Shown one piece after another: positions 1 to 8,325 of a stretch of DNA of 33,428 nucleotides (position 1 is the first letter of the stretch; every line of letters starts with the position of its first letter). The DNA is from Thermoplasmatales archaeon. Its GTDB lineage: Archaea > Thermoplasmatota > E2 > DHVEG-1. The stretch lies in contig CP070836.1 in the NCBI GenBank assembly GCA_020341795.1, positions 602,059-635,486 on the forward strand. Direction: 5' to 3'. Below the pieces are notes generated by a model. It was not told the DNA's origin. It was given only the letters and a program-made list of their open reading frames with translations, and ran no database searches. The position numbers and the translations under genes were made by a program.

Positions 1-239
1 ACAATAGGCTCGCTCATAGCAAAAAAAGATTTTTCCAAATATTCCCTCCTCGGGTGGGTATATTTCAACATATCTTCTTGTATTAAAACTATCTTCGTTT
101 GATCCAACAAGAACTTTATTATCATCAGATGCAGTAAAACCTGTGCAAGCGATTCCAATACCAACTGAATTCAAAATAAATACAATTCCTATTACAGCTA
201 CGACTTCTATTTTCGTATTTTTTTCCCCCTTTTAAACAT
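1..239 (-). pseudogene. Secreted Ntn hydrolase (choloylglycine hydrolase/C45-like), 5' end only, apparent frameshift
   Basis: The gene runs off the left edge, so only about 78 residues are visible. Reading leftward from 217 gives a hydrophobic stretch ending in GIGIA, followed by CTGFTASDDNKVLVGSNED, closely matching CTGFTASNENQVLAGNNED of the intact paralogue at 12583-13812. The Cys after the hydrophobic segment would be the N-terminal nucleophile of this Ntn-hydrolase family once the signal peptide is removed. No start codon lies in this frame before an upstream stop. The natural start (ATG at 239-237, giving MFKRGKK) is in another frame and meets a stop after 10 codons. One extra A in the A7 run (T7 on + at 218-224) would join the two into a normal signal peptide. 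This may be a real decay event, a homopolymer sequencing error or frameshifting. The family assignment is good; substrate is unknown. Confidence 0.6.
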
Positions 240-330
240 TAAATAAAAGTATTATATATTTAAAATTTACAACTAAAAATTTGTACATGTGGGAAAAAAT
301 ATTAATATTAATTCTCATATGATTAATATT

Positions 331-489
331 ATGGCAGATATTGTTAAAATAGATAAGAAAATATTATATCATTTAGACTTAAACTCAAGGTAATCTTATT
401 CCCAAATCAGTAAAAAAATTAATCAACCAAAGACAAAAGTTGTGTATAGAATCAACCAACTTCAAAAAAAAGAATTTAAAATTATATGA
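331..489 (+). pseudogene. Remnant of Lrp/AsnC-type HTH regulator N-terminus
   Basis: Starting at ATG 331 the frame reads MADIVKIDKKILYHLDLNSR, then TAA (391-393), then SYSQISKKINQ...KVVYRINQLQKKEF up to TGA (487-489). This lines up residue by residue with the first HTH of the intact tandem Lrp protein at 23300-24283 (KDRKILYELDLDSRQSFRSI and onward). The TAA sits where the intact protein has a Gln, so a CAA to TAA change explains it. No ligand-binding domain follows. The two internal stops and missing C-terminus mark it as a decayed copy. It lies between two other damaged genes. Confidence 0.55.
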
Positions 490-541
490 TACAAAATGTT
501 TTATTTATTGAAAAAAAAGGAAAAGTTAGAAAAGTTAAGTT

Positions 542-1875
542 CTAAGTTAATAGTAGTTCTATTAGCTCCCTGTATTTTCTTATTACCTTTGATGGTGTTC
601 CATTTCTGATTTTTTCACTTAATATATTTTCTGCATTATTTCTAAGTTTAATGTATTTATTTGTTATTTCATTTGTAGTCAAATTTCTATCGGGGTAGTG
701 TTCTGCTATTACAACTGGTTCTAATGTTTCTGGGTCTACTTCAATTTTTTCATACGTTTCTGATTTATCGTTTAACATGTATTTTCCAAACTGTGAGTTT
801 AATGCTTTGTTCATGATGTTCATGCGTTCCATTACTTGTTCCATTTTGTTTTTTAATTCATCCATTTCTTTCTTGTGTTGGCTTTCAAGTTGTTCTTTTT
901 GTTTTTGGGGTACATAATAACTTGGTGGCTTGTTTACATTTACCTGTATTTTCTTTAATAGGTCGTCATAGTTGGATAAATCATAATATCGTCGTCTTTG
1001 GGGAACACTTTCAACTTCCCAACCAAAATACATTGCCATAGTTCCATCGTCATTCTCTGGAAACATTATAGTAGCTCTTGTTTTTCTAAAACATTTTGGA
1101 GTAAAAGGTTTGTCTATTTTTGCCTTTTTTAAAATATCAATTAGTTTTGCTCTTAAACCCATATAAATAAGTCTCTTTCCAAAATCTCCATCTTTATGGT
1201 CAGGTCTATGAGAATTGTTAATCCATACTGGATTGTCTGGTTGATTTTTATACGGGTGATTTTCAATCCATCTCATAAGGTGTTCTGGATATTCTGATAA
1301 AGGTATTTTTCTTGGTTTTGTTTTTGATTCCAAAACTGTTATTTCTATACTAACTCCATTATCGTTAACTCCACCAATATTCATAGTCAATATTTCCGAG
1401 GGTCTTGCACCACTTAAATACATAATTTCCCATAATGCTTTTTCTTGAAAGTTTAAACTATATTTTATAAGTTTTTCATAGTCTTCTGGTAAAACAAAGT
1501 ATTTTTCTTTTGCGTTGGGGTCCTTACTTTTGTTTTTTTGTTGTTTGGTTTGATATTCATAACATTCCATAATTGCGGGTCTTTGCCTTTTTTTAGTTTA
1601 AACAGCCATTTATAAAAGTTTACAATTCTTACTGCATAAAGATCAGCAGTTAATCTATTTAATATATTTTCTTTGCTAAAAAATTCCTGTAAATCTTGTT
1701 CTGTTACATCTTTTAATGGTTTCTTTATAAATCTTGCAAGTGTAACAAGTGTCGTGGTGTCTCCATTGGTTGTCTGTTTTGCTTTATTAAGATTATTTTT
1801 TCCAAAATTAATGTATTCAAGTATTAATTCTTTATTTTCATCGTCAACATCTTTAAACTGTGGAGGTCTAGTCAT
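542..1875 (-). pseudogene. Tyrosine recombinase (site-specific integrase), split by an apparent -1 frameshift
   Basis: Two overlapping frames together make one integrase of about 444 residues. The first (from ATG 1875, preceded by GGGAGGT) encodes an N-terminal SAM-like DNA-binding domain ending in RIVNFYKWLF. The second (to 542) encodes the catalytic domain: box I Arg in YLSGARPSEIL, box II region TPKCFRKTRATIMF (the usual HxxR histidine is replaced by Lys), FGWE, and a likely nucleophile in RRRYYDLSNYDD, followed by a coiled-coil-like Gln/Glu/Lys-rich tail. The frames join at an A7 run on the minus strand (T7 at 1533-1539): an eighth A, or a -1 slip, gives a continuous product. Such enzymes integrate plasmids or viruses. 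No attachment repeats or other mobile-element genes were seen nearby. It could be inactive, mis-sequenced, or expressed by slippage. Confidence 0.75.
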
Positions 1876-1945
1876 TTTAGTACCTCCCAGATTCATATAA
1901 TGTTCTATTACTTAATACATACGAATTCTCCTTAACAAAACAAAA

Positions 1946-1964
1946 ATTATAATATATATATATG
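1946..1964 (-). promoter_or_regulatory. TATA-like promoter of the integrase gene
   Basis: On the minus strand a run TATATATATATTATAAT lies about 70 bases before the integrase start at 1875. An AGGAG followed by a two-codon ATG-TAT-TAA mini-frame (around 1919-1932) lies in the leader before the true GGGAGGT site. Assigned by composition only. Confidence 0.35.
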
Positions 1965-1984
1965 AAGGAAGAGAAAAAAATTAT

Positions 1985-3097
1985 TTATTTTATTTTTTTG
2001 AATCTTGTACCAAGTTTTTTCATTACTTTTGGAAGTGTTGTATATTCCATATCTTCCATTGGGAGTCTATGTGGTTCAAATGGTCCATGACGTCTCAGGT
2101 AGTCCATTATATCTTGTGCTTTTCTTCGTGTTAGATCAAAAGCTGGGTCGTCAAATAAGTCAACTGGTTCTGTTATATGACCATTTTTTAGTTGAAATCC
2201 AAGTGCAACTACTCTTGGAGGTCCATCGAAACGAGTACATTGTGCATCTTTTAAGCCAACTGGCATAAGTGGTCCATTATGGCTACCTCGCATCCAACCA
2301 CTTACAAGATGACCTAGTGAGAATGCTTCAAGCACCTCTCCTAGTGCTGGAAGCCCAGATTGTGCACGTACTATACCCACTGGATCATCTTTTCCAACGT
2401 ATTCACCTGCGATTTGGTAGAGTTTTTCGGTAGATATTGCACTTACTGGTTCATCTTTTGGAAGCTTTGAGCTTGGTTTTGGAAATACACGTTTTATTAC
2501 AAAACGAGATTTAGCACCAATTATTGCTAGTAGATCATACATCTCCTCAGGTGATTTTAGCATAACATTTTTATGCTCATGTATGTCCCATACTTCGAAT
2601 ATGAATCCATCATGGCACGATGGATCAATAATTAGACCAGCGGTGTTGAATGGATCTGCAAACATTTTAAAGATTGGAAAGTTAAAAGCTCCTGGTTCAG
2701 TTTTATCCATTAGAAAAGCAACAATTGGTTCTGCTTTTCTTTCTGTAAACTCCATTTCAGCAATGCCTGGTCCCATACCTTTAATGTTTCCTGAGAACGC
2801 ATCACATAACAAATCTTGACCTGCACCATATAATCCAAGATCACGTGCTCGCTCTGTTGCTTCACAAAAAGTATCCCATGCAAGACTATGGATTTCCTTT
2901 GCATCAACACCATTAGTATGAGTCATAATCAGTTCAAGGTCGTCGCCACAATGTGCAATGTTAAAATCAAGAATTAGGTTATTACGCTTCGCATCTGTCA
3001 GTTTTGTTCGAGCTATTTCTTTTAAATCAGGATGTACTAGTGCATGTCCTGGCCATCCACCAACATCTGCTTTAATTATACTAAAAGTAGTTTTCAT
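1985..3097 (-). CDS. fbp: Fructose-1,6-bisphosphate aldolase/phosphatase (archaeal type)
   Basis: This is the bifunctional gluconeogenic enzyme that condenses dihydroxyacetone phosphate with glyceraldehyde 3-phosphate and dephosphorylates the product to fructose 6-phosphate in the cytoplasm. The 370-residue length is usual for the family. The metal-binding residues are visible: Asp11 in IIKADVGGWPGH with His18, and Asp52-Asp53 in HCGDDLEL. The YVGKDDP segment places Tyr233 and Lys236 where the family has its catalytic Tyr and Schiff-base Lys (Lys232 in the Thermoproteus enzyme, assigned by my own alignment from memory). GAFNFPIF and DPFNTAGLIIDPSCHDGF are also typical. The start is supported by AGGAGGCTT about 10 bases upstream. 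It is divergent from cysS. Its presence implies gluconeogenesis, fitting a peptide-degrading lifestyle. Confidence 0.96.
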   Translation of the reverse strand: MKTTFSIIKADVGGWPGHALVHPDLKEIARTKLTDAKRNNLILDFNIAHCGDDLELIMTHTNGVDAKEIHSLAWDTFCEATERARDLGLYGAGQDLLCDAFSGNIKGMGPGIAEMEFTERKAEPIVAFLMDKTEPGAFNFPIFKMFADPFNTAGLIIDPSCHDGFIFEVWDIHEHKNVMLKSPEEMYDLLAIIGAKSRFVIKRVFPKPSSKLPKDEPVSAISTEKLYQIAGEYVGKDDPVGIVRAQSGLPALGEVLEAFSLGHLVSGWMRGSHNGPLMPVGLKDAQCTRFDGPPRVVALGFQLKNGHITEPVDLFDDPAFDLTRRKAQDIMDYLRRHGPFEPHRLPMEDMEYTTLPKVMKKLGTRFKKIK

Positions 3098-3148
3098 AAT
3101 TCTTTAAGCCTCCTAAAGATATTTCACCGATTTCATGGTATACTTATA

Positions 3149-3161
3149 TTATTTATAAATT
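3149..3161 (-). promoter_or_regulatory. fbp: TATA-like box in the fbp/cysS divergent region
   Basis: The sequence TTATTTATAAATT between fbp (start 3097) and cysS (start 3233) contains a near-palindromic TATA element. On the minus strand it would start transcription around 3120-3125 and leave a short leader containing AGGAGG. It might also serve cysS. Confidence 0.4.
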
Positions 3162-3232
3162 ATTTGGAAACATAGCTTTCTAGTAAAATATTTATTCTTA
3201 TCCCTATTTGCGAAATATCGCAGTGAAATAAA

Positions 3233-4744
3233 ATGACAATAAAAATTTACAATACTCTTTCAAGAAAAAAAGAAGAATTTAAACCCATTGAAAACGGTAA
3301 AGTGAAAATGTATGTCTGTGGTATGACAGTATACAGTGATGCTCATATTGGTCATGCTCGTACTTATTTTGCATTTGATGTAATAAGAAGATATTTTGAA
3401 TATAAGGGATTAAATGTGACCTATGTTCAAAACATTACAGATGTAGATGATAAAATAATAAACGCTGCAAACATGGAAGGTGTTGATGCACTTGAATACT
3501 CACGAAGGTTCTCAGATAGATGTCTTGAGGATCTTGATGCGCTTGGAATACGACGTGCAGATATCTATCCAAAAGCATCAGAAACGATTCCTGATATGAT
3601 TAAATTCATCCAAGAAATCGTTAATCAAGGTTATGGATATGAAGCAGATGGTGATGTTTATTTCTCTGTTGAAAAATTCCCTAATTATGGTAAGCTTTCA
3701 GGTCAACGTCTTGATGATCTTATGAGTGATTCTCGTATTGATCCTGGTGAAAAAAAACAAAATCCTTTTGATTTTGCTCTTTGGAAGAAATCAAAACCAG
3801 AGGAACCATCATGGGATAGTCCATGGGGAGCAGGTAGACCAGGTTGGCATATTGAATGTTCAACTATGAGTGGAAAATATCTAGGTTTACCATTTGATAT
3901 ACATGGTGGTGGAATGGATCTACGTTTTCCACATCATGAAAATGAAATCGCTCAAGCTGAAGCTGCAAAAGGTAAAGATTTTGCTCATTACTGGATACAT
4001 ATCGGTCTCTTAACAGTTGAAGGCGAAAAGATGTCTAAGTCTATTGGAAATATTGTAAATATTAAAGATCTAATAAAAAAATGGGATCCTGAAGTTGTTA
4101 GATTCTTCTTTGCACAGACACATTATCGAAGTCCTCCAGATTTTAGCGAAAATGCATTAAAGAATGCAGAAAAAGGCCTAATTAGAATTCACCGTGTGAA
4201 AGAAAAGTTAGAAACTTTTGCTAGTAATATAAAAAGAGAGCTAAATGAGAAAAAAATAAACTTAGAAGAAAAAGATTATCTTAAAGCTATCAAAGCTTTT
4301 AAAAAGAATTTTGAGTCTGCAATGGATGATGATTTTAATACACCACAAGCAGTTAGTATAATTTTTGATTTCGTAAATAATAGTAATCGTTTTTTTGAAA
4401 AAGTGCCAAATCCAAATCCTGTTTTATGTCGTATAGCTCTTGAAACATTATTATCACTTAGTAATATTTTGACGTTATTTCAAGAGTCAAAAGGAGATAC
4501 AAAAAGATTTGAAAATAATTTGCTTGAAAAAATTTTAAAAATTGCGGATAAGTATACAACTGATGTTAAAAGAAAATCTCTTGAAGATATATTAAATATT
4601 CTTCTAAACATCAGAGAGGAAGCAAGAAAGAATAAAGATTGGAATACTGCTGATGGAATACGTTATGATCTGGACAAGTTAGGTTTTGAGATTCAAGATA
4701 CAGATCGTGGACCCATTTGGAGAAAAAAAATAGGAATAATATGA
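3233..4744 (+). CDS. cysS: Cysteinyl-tRNA synthetase
   Basis: Class I aminoacyl-tRNA synthetase that charges tRNA-Cys with cysteine using ATP. The 503-residue protein shows the HIGH motif in AHIGHARTYFAFD, the KMSKS loop in GEKMSKSIGN, and the zinc-site pieces YVCGMTVY, WHIECSTMSG and FPHHENEIAQ. The C-terminal part (from about residue 345) contains the helical DALR-type domain with MDDDFNTPQAV. Length is typical or slightly long. No strong ribosome binding site precedes the ATG. Its stop codon overlaps the start of the downstream UspA gene (ATGA at 4741-4744), so the two are likely co-translated. Direct charging with CysS rather than the SepRS/SepCysS route is implied. Confidence 0.97.
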   Translation: MTIKIYNTLSRKKEEFKPIENGKVKMYVCGMTVYSDAHIGHARTYFAFDVIRRYFEYKGLNVTYVQNITDVDDKIINAANMEGVDALEYSRRFSDRCLEDLDALGIRRADIYPKASETIPDMIKFIQEIVNQGYGYEADGDVYFSVEKFPNYGKLSGQRLDDLMSDSRIDPGEKKQNPFDFALWKKSKPEEPSWDSPWGAGRPGWHIECSTMSGKYLGLPFDIHGGGMDLRFPHHENEIAQAEAAKGKDFAHYWIHIGLLTVEGEKMSKSIGNIVNIKDLIKKWDPEVVRFFFAQTHYRSPPDFSENALKNAEKGLIRIHRVKEKLETFASNIKRELNEKKINLEEKDYLKAIKAFKKNFESAMDDDFNTPQAVSIIFDFVNNSNRFFEKVPNPNPVLCRIALETLLSLSNILTLFQESKGDTKRFENNLLEKILKIADKYTTDVKRKSLEDILNILLNIREEARKNKDWNTADGIRYDLDKLGFEIQDTDRGPIWRKKIGII

Positions 4745-5148
4745 ATAAGATACTAGTAGGATTTGATGGTTCAGAAGGTTCTGAACATGCTTTGAATAGG
4801 GCGATGATGCTTATTTATGAATTTGGGGAACTTATTTTACTTGCAGTTGTACCAAGTCCTGATAATAAATTATTTGTTGATGAAAATTCAAGTAAAAAAT
4901 TAAAGAAAAAGGCAAAAAATCTTATTGATAATACAATAAATGAACTCGGTGAGCAGAGTTTTACTATCACAGGCATGATAGAACAAGGTGATGCAGCTGC
5001 AACAATTATCGATATTTCAAATAGACTTAATGTTGATTTGATAGTATTAGGTAGTAAAGGTCAAAGTGAGCTAGGTCGGTATCTTATTGGAAGTGTTGCA
5101 AATAAAGTTGTACAATATGCAGCGAAACCTGTAATGGTTGTAAGATAA
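4741..5148 (+). CDS. Universal stress protein (UspA family)
   Basis: A small soluble protein of 135 residues with the Usp fold. It begins MNKILVGFDGSEGSEHALNRA and ends with GSKGQSELGRYLIGSVANKV followed by KPVMVVR. The G-x2-G-x9-GS pattern is the ATP-binding signature, so it probably belongs to the nucleotide-binding Usp subclass. I choose ATG 4741 rather than an in-frame ATG at 4717 inside cysS because 4741 aligns with the usual Usp N-terminus and forms an ATGA overlap with the cysS stop. Its cellular role is not evident; Usp proteins are often linked to stress or energy status. Confidence 0.9.
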   Translation: MNKILVGFDGSEGSEHALNRAMMLIYEFGELILLAVVPSPDNKLFVDENSSKKLKKKAKNLIDNTINELGEQSFTITGMIEQGDAAATIIDISNRLNVDLIVLGSKGQSELGRYLIGSVANKVVQYAAKPVMVVR

Positions 5149-5609
5149 ATATTTGTTTTAATATAAACAGAATACTCATTTTTGTAAATTAATAAAAAGA
5201 TATCTTAATATAGTTAAAAATTTTTTTTATTATTACTATAACATTATTTTTAATTATATATTGGAAATTGTTTATAGTAAATAATTTCTTTTATAATAAA
5301 ATTAGAGGAGAGTAAATGAATGATGATTATCGGAAAAAAAATTCTAATATTTGTACTTAAGTTATTTTTCATAAGTATAATAATTTCTCCAATTATTAAA
5401 GCAAGTGTTACAAAAAAACAATAAAATTTTAAGAAAAAGTGTATAAATATAGAAAAACTCCTGGTACTTTGTTTATACTCTGATCACTCCATCAACATTT
5501 GATGTAAAAAGGATATGACATATTTACCGATATGGTCAATCTTACAGAAAATCGTCCTAATGAACAGGTTTTCATTTGGAATCAAATGATATTAAATATT
5601 GAAAAAAAA
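5149..5609. other. Long intergenic stretch, mostly non-coding, with a possible decayed gene
   Basis: About 460 bases between the UspA gene and rpl15e (which reads from the other strand). The first 150 bases are extremely AT-rich with no open frame. From 5304 there is a good AGAGGAGAG ribosome binding site followed by a short signal-peptide-like frame and then frame-shifted coding-like sequence, listed separately. No tRNA or clear hairpin was recognised. Confidence 0.5.
5320..5600 (+). pseudogene. Possible decayed secreted or membrane protein gene
   Basis: A frame at 5320-5424 preceded by AGAGGAGAG encodes 34 residues (MMIIGKKILIFVLK then a hydrophobic stretch ISIIISPIIKASV) and stops. Further on, WYFVYTLITPSTFDV and, after a one-base frame change near 5506-5512, GYDIFTDMVNLTENRPNEQ and VFIWNQMI read like ordinary protein sequence. 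The pattern of signal peptide, stops and frame changes suggests a broken secreted-protein gene. I do not recognise a family. It may instead be a genuine small membrane peptide at 5320-5424. Confidence 0.25.
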
Positions 5610-6197
5610 CTACTTTCCTCTGTTTTGATTCGCACGAATACTTGGTCTGACTTTTTCAGCACCAATTCCTTTATGACGTAGTCCTCGTCCTTTTTTCCCA
5701 GCACTAGTTTTACCACGAAGAACTCTACGCTTGTGAGAAGTGTCTGTAATCCAGTTGATCTTAGGATCTTTCATAATACATGGATGAACAGGGTCTACAA
5801 GTATTACCTCATAGTAATGATTTTTTCCGTCATTTCCAATCCAGTAAGAATTAAGGACTTCCAAATTTGGAAAATGTTTAGATGTTCTTTCTTCAGCTAT
5901 ACGCTTTGTGCTTTTTCCAGCTGAAATCTTTCTAATACCTTTTGCAGATGGTTTACGTCCACCTTTAATTGTTGGTTTTCTAAGATTTCCTTTACGAACT
6001 TTAGCTCTTACAATGATATAACCAGGTTTAGCTTTATATCCTAAAGATCTTGCTCGATCCACTCTCAAGGGTTTTTCTACTCGTGTAAAATTTTCTTCTC
6101 GTCTCCACTGTATCATTCGTTGTTGTTTTGGTGATAGATATGAAAGATCAGGTTTTCTCCATTGATCTCCAACATAATCATACATGCTTTTTGTCAT
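5610..6197 (-). CDS. rpl15e: Large-subunit ribosomal protein L15e
   Basis: Structural protein of the archaeal/eukaryotic 50S/60S subunit, absent from bacteria. The 195 residues start [19 protein letters not shown] and include [36 protein letters not shown] and many Lys/Arg, all typical of L15e; length matches archaeal orthologues. GGTGA seven bases before ATG supports the start at 6197. It is transcribed alone here, convergent with the sequence after the UspA gene and divergent from the phenylacetate-CoA ligase gene. Confidence 0.97.
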   Translation of the reverse strand: MTKSMYDYVGDQWRKPDLSYLSPKQQRMIQWRREENFTRVEKPLRVDRARSLGYKAKPGYIIVRAKVRKGNLRKPTIKGGRKPSAKGIRKISAGKSTKRIAEERTSKHFPNLEVLNSYWIGNDGKNHYYEVILVDPVHPCIMKDPKINWITDTSHKRRVLRGKTSAGKKGRGLRHKGIGAEKVRPSIRANQNRGK

Positions 6198-6328
6198 AGT
6201 TATTCACCAGTTTCTATAGGATTGATAGAGGCATAGGATGTTACCTTGTTATTTAAAACTTTTTATCATATAACATTAAAAAACTATTTTAATAAAAATC
6301 TTTATTCACCGGGTTTGGGAAAAACCTC

Positions 6329-7633
6329 ATGGATTATATGTTTAATAAAAAAATTGAAACGATTTCTAGAAATAAAATTCTTGAAATTCAACTTAAAAAT
6401 CTTAAACAAATTGTCCATCTTGTCTATGAAAATGTATCCTTTTATAAAAAGAAATTCAAAGAGTTAAAAATAATTCCTGAAGATATTAAAACACTTAAAG
6501 ATATTCGCAAACTTCCACTGACTACCAAAGATGATCTAAGAGATAATGCGCCTTTTGGTATGATAGCAACATCTATGGATAACTGTGTTGAACTTCATGC
6601 ATCATCTGGTACAACAGGTATTCCTGTTACAGCTTGTTATACTCCTAATGATTTGGAGATTTGGTCTGAGGTTATGGCTCGGTGTCTTTCAATGTCTGGT
6701 CTTACAAATAAAGATGTTTTTCAAAATCCTATTCCTTATGGTACGTTTACTGGTGCTTTTGGTTTTCATTATGGTGCTCAGAAAGTTGGTGCATTGGTTA
6801 TCCCTAGTGGGATGGGGCAGTCTGAACGTCAGTTGAAGCTGATGGAGTATTATAGTGCAACTTTTATCAGTGGTGTTGCGTCTTATGCTATGCGTCTTGC
6901 TCAAGTTGCACAGAGTCTCGGTATTGATCTTCATAGGCTTAAAGTGTGTAATGGTTTGTTTGGTGCTGAAATGTTTACTCCTGGTTTGAAAAAACGTATT
7001 CAGGATGCTTGGAATATGGATGTTCATGATAGCTATGGTCTGACTGAAATGTGTGGACCAGGTGTTAGTACTGATTGTGATGTGCATGATGGGCTGCATT
7101 TATGGGAGGATCATTTTCTTGCGGAGATTCTTGACCCTAATACACTTGAGCCAGTTGGTCCTGAAGAGGAAGGTGAACTTGTGCTTACTACTCTTACAAA
7201 AGAGGGTATGCCACTTCTTCGTTATCGTACTCGTGATATTACTAAGTTTTATGATCAAAAAGTTTGTGATTGTGGTCGTACACATATCAAGCATACTCCT
7301 ATCAAGGGTCGATCTGATGATATGATTATAATACGTGGAACTAATATTTACCCTGGGCAGATAGAATCTGTTTTAATGAAAAACAAGGCTGTTGGTAGTA
7401 ACTGGCGGATGTTCCTTACAACTGATGATAATAATGTTGATCAGTTGACAGTTGAAGTTGAAAGTAAAAGCCTTCTAAGTCAGATTGAGCAAATTGCTCT
7501 TGAGAAAAAACTTATAGATGATATTAAATCAGTGATTGTATTCAACCCAAACGTTACTGTACTACCTCCTAATAGCATTGCTCAGGAAGGTTTAAAAGCG
7601 AAACGTGTTGTAGATAATAGAAAAAAGGATTAG
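6329..7633 (+). CDS. paaK: Phenylacetate-CoA ligase (AMP-forming), PaaK family
   Basis: Activates an aryl or related acid to its CoA thioester with ATP to AMP. The 434-residue protein has the family length and core motifs: ATP-binding HASSGTTGIPVTACY (about residues 90-104), YGLTEMCGPG, LRYRTRDI, the Cys pair CDCGRTH, hinge-region GRSDDMIIIRGTNIYPGQIE, and the C-terminal LKAKRVVDNR. It starts at ATG 6329 or 6338; neither has a strong ribosome site. Its stop lies two bases before the next gene, the beta subunit of an ADP-forming acyl-CoA synthetase. In peptide-fermenting archaea such pairs handle aryl acids made from aromatic amino acids. The exact substrate cannot be read from the sequence. 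Confidence 0.92.
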   Translation: MDYMFNKKIETISRNKILEIQLKNLKQIVHLVYENVSFYKKKFKELKIIPEDIKTLKDIRKLPLTTKDDLRDNAPFGMIATSMDNCVELHASSGTTGIPVTACYTPNDLEIWSEVMARCLSMSGLTNKDVFQNPIPYGTFTGAFGFHYGAQKVGALVIPSGMGQSERQLKLMEYYSATFISGVASYAMRLAQVAQSLGIDLHRLKVCNGLFGAEMFTPGLKKRIQDAWNMDVHDSYGLTEMCGPGVSTDCDVHDGLHLWEDHFLAEILDPNTLEPVGPEEEGELVLTTLTKEGMPLLRYRTRDITKFYDQKVCDCGRTHIKHTPIKGRSDDMIIIRGTNIYPGQIESVLMKNKAVGSNWRMFLTTDDNNVDQLTVEVESKSLLSQIEQIALEKKLIDDIKSVIVFNPNVTVLPPNSIAQEGLKAKRVVDNRKKD

Positions 7634-7635
7634 TA

Positions 7636-8292
7636 ATGAAACAAAATATTGAACAACTATTATTAAAAAAAGGTCCTCTTGCTGAAAATGAAGTAAAAGA
7701 TTTGTTGAAAGCATTTAAAATTCGAACTACGAAATATAAACTAATAAACAAAGAAAGTGACCTAGAAAATCTTGGTCTTAAATTACCTGTAGCTTTAAAA
7801 GTATGTTCAAGTAAAATTCTTCATAAAACAGATATAGGTGGAGTTAAACTTGGAATTAAAGATATGGATGAACTTATAAAAACTTTTAAGGAATTTAAAA
7901 AGAAGTTTCCGAAAAAAAACCTCCTTGTTGATCAAATGGAGGATAAAGGTGTTGAGATTATTATCGGTCTTATTCAAGATCCAACATTTGGTCTTTCAAT
8001 TATGGCGGGTATCGGTGGAATTTACACTGAGCTCTACAAAGATGTAACATTCAGGGTTGTACCAGTTGAAAAATATGATGCTGAGCAAATGGTTGAAGAA
8101 ATAAAAGGAAAAGAACTTCTTGAAGGATTTAGAAACATACAGGCAAACAAAGCACTGGTAGTAGAGTTAATTCATAAGGTATCTAAAATTGGAGAAGAAC
8201 TTTTGGATCATATTAAAGAAATGGATCTTAACCCAGTTTTCGTGTACAAAGATGATTATTGTGTTGTTGATGCAAAGCTTATATTAAAATAA
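7636..8292 (+). CDS. ADP-forming acyl-CoA synthetase, beta subunit (ATP-grasp)
   Basis: The 218-residue protein is the ATP-grasp beta subunit of ADP-forming acetyl/acyl-CoA synthetase, which makes ATP from acyl-CoA, ADP and phosphate in fermenting archaea. Visible signatures are LPVALKVCSSKILHKTDIGG, VDQMEDKGVEIIIGL, DPTFGLSIMAGIGGIYTE, and the terminal MDLNPVFVYKDDYCVVDAKLIL. Length matches the separate beta subunit rather than the fused alpha-beta form, yet no alpha subunit gene is in this window, so it must be elsewhere. AGGA precedes the ATG by about 6 bases. It follows paaK with a 2-base gap and is likely co-transcribed. Confidence 0.9.
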   Translation: MKQNIEQLLLKKGPLAENEVKDLLKAFKIRTTKYKLINKESDLENLGLKLPVALKVCSSKILHKTDIGGVKLGIKDMDELIKTFKEFKKKFPKKNLLVDQMEDKGVEIIIGLIQDPTFGLSIMAGIGGIYTELYKDVTFRVVPVEKYDAEQMVEEIKGKELLEGFRNIQANKALVVELIHKVSKIGEELLDHIKEMDLNPVFVYKDDYCVVDAKLILK

Positions 8293-8325
8293 ATAAAAAA
8301 AATGTTTTAATAGGATGAATTGAAA

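Noticed and set aside
1673-1900. Open frame on the + strand
   Set aside because: It lies opposite the integrase N-terminal domain, has no ribosome site and shows no recognisable domain.
6689-7099. 136-codon open frame on the minus strand inside paaK
   Set aside because: paaK is clearly the real gene; the antisense frame has no start signal and an improbable composition rich in Thr, Ile and Ser.
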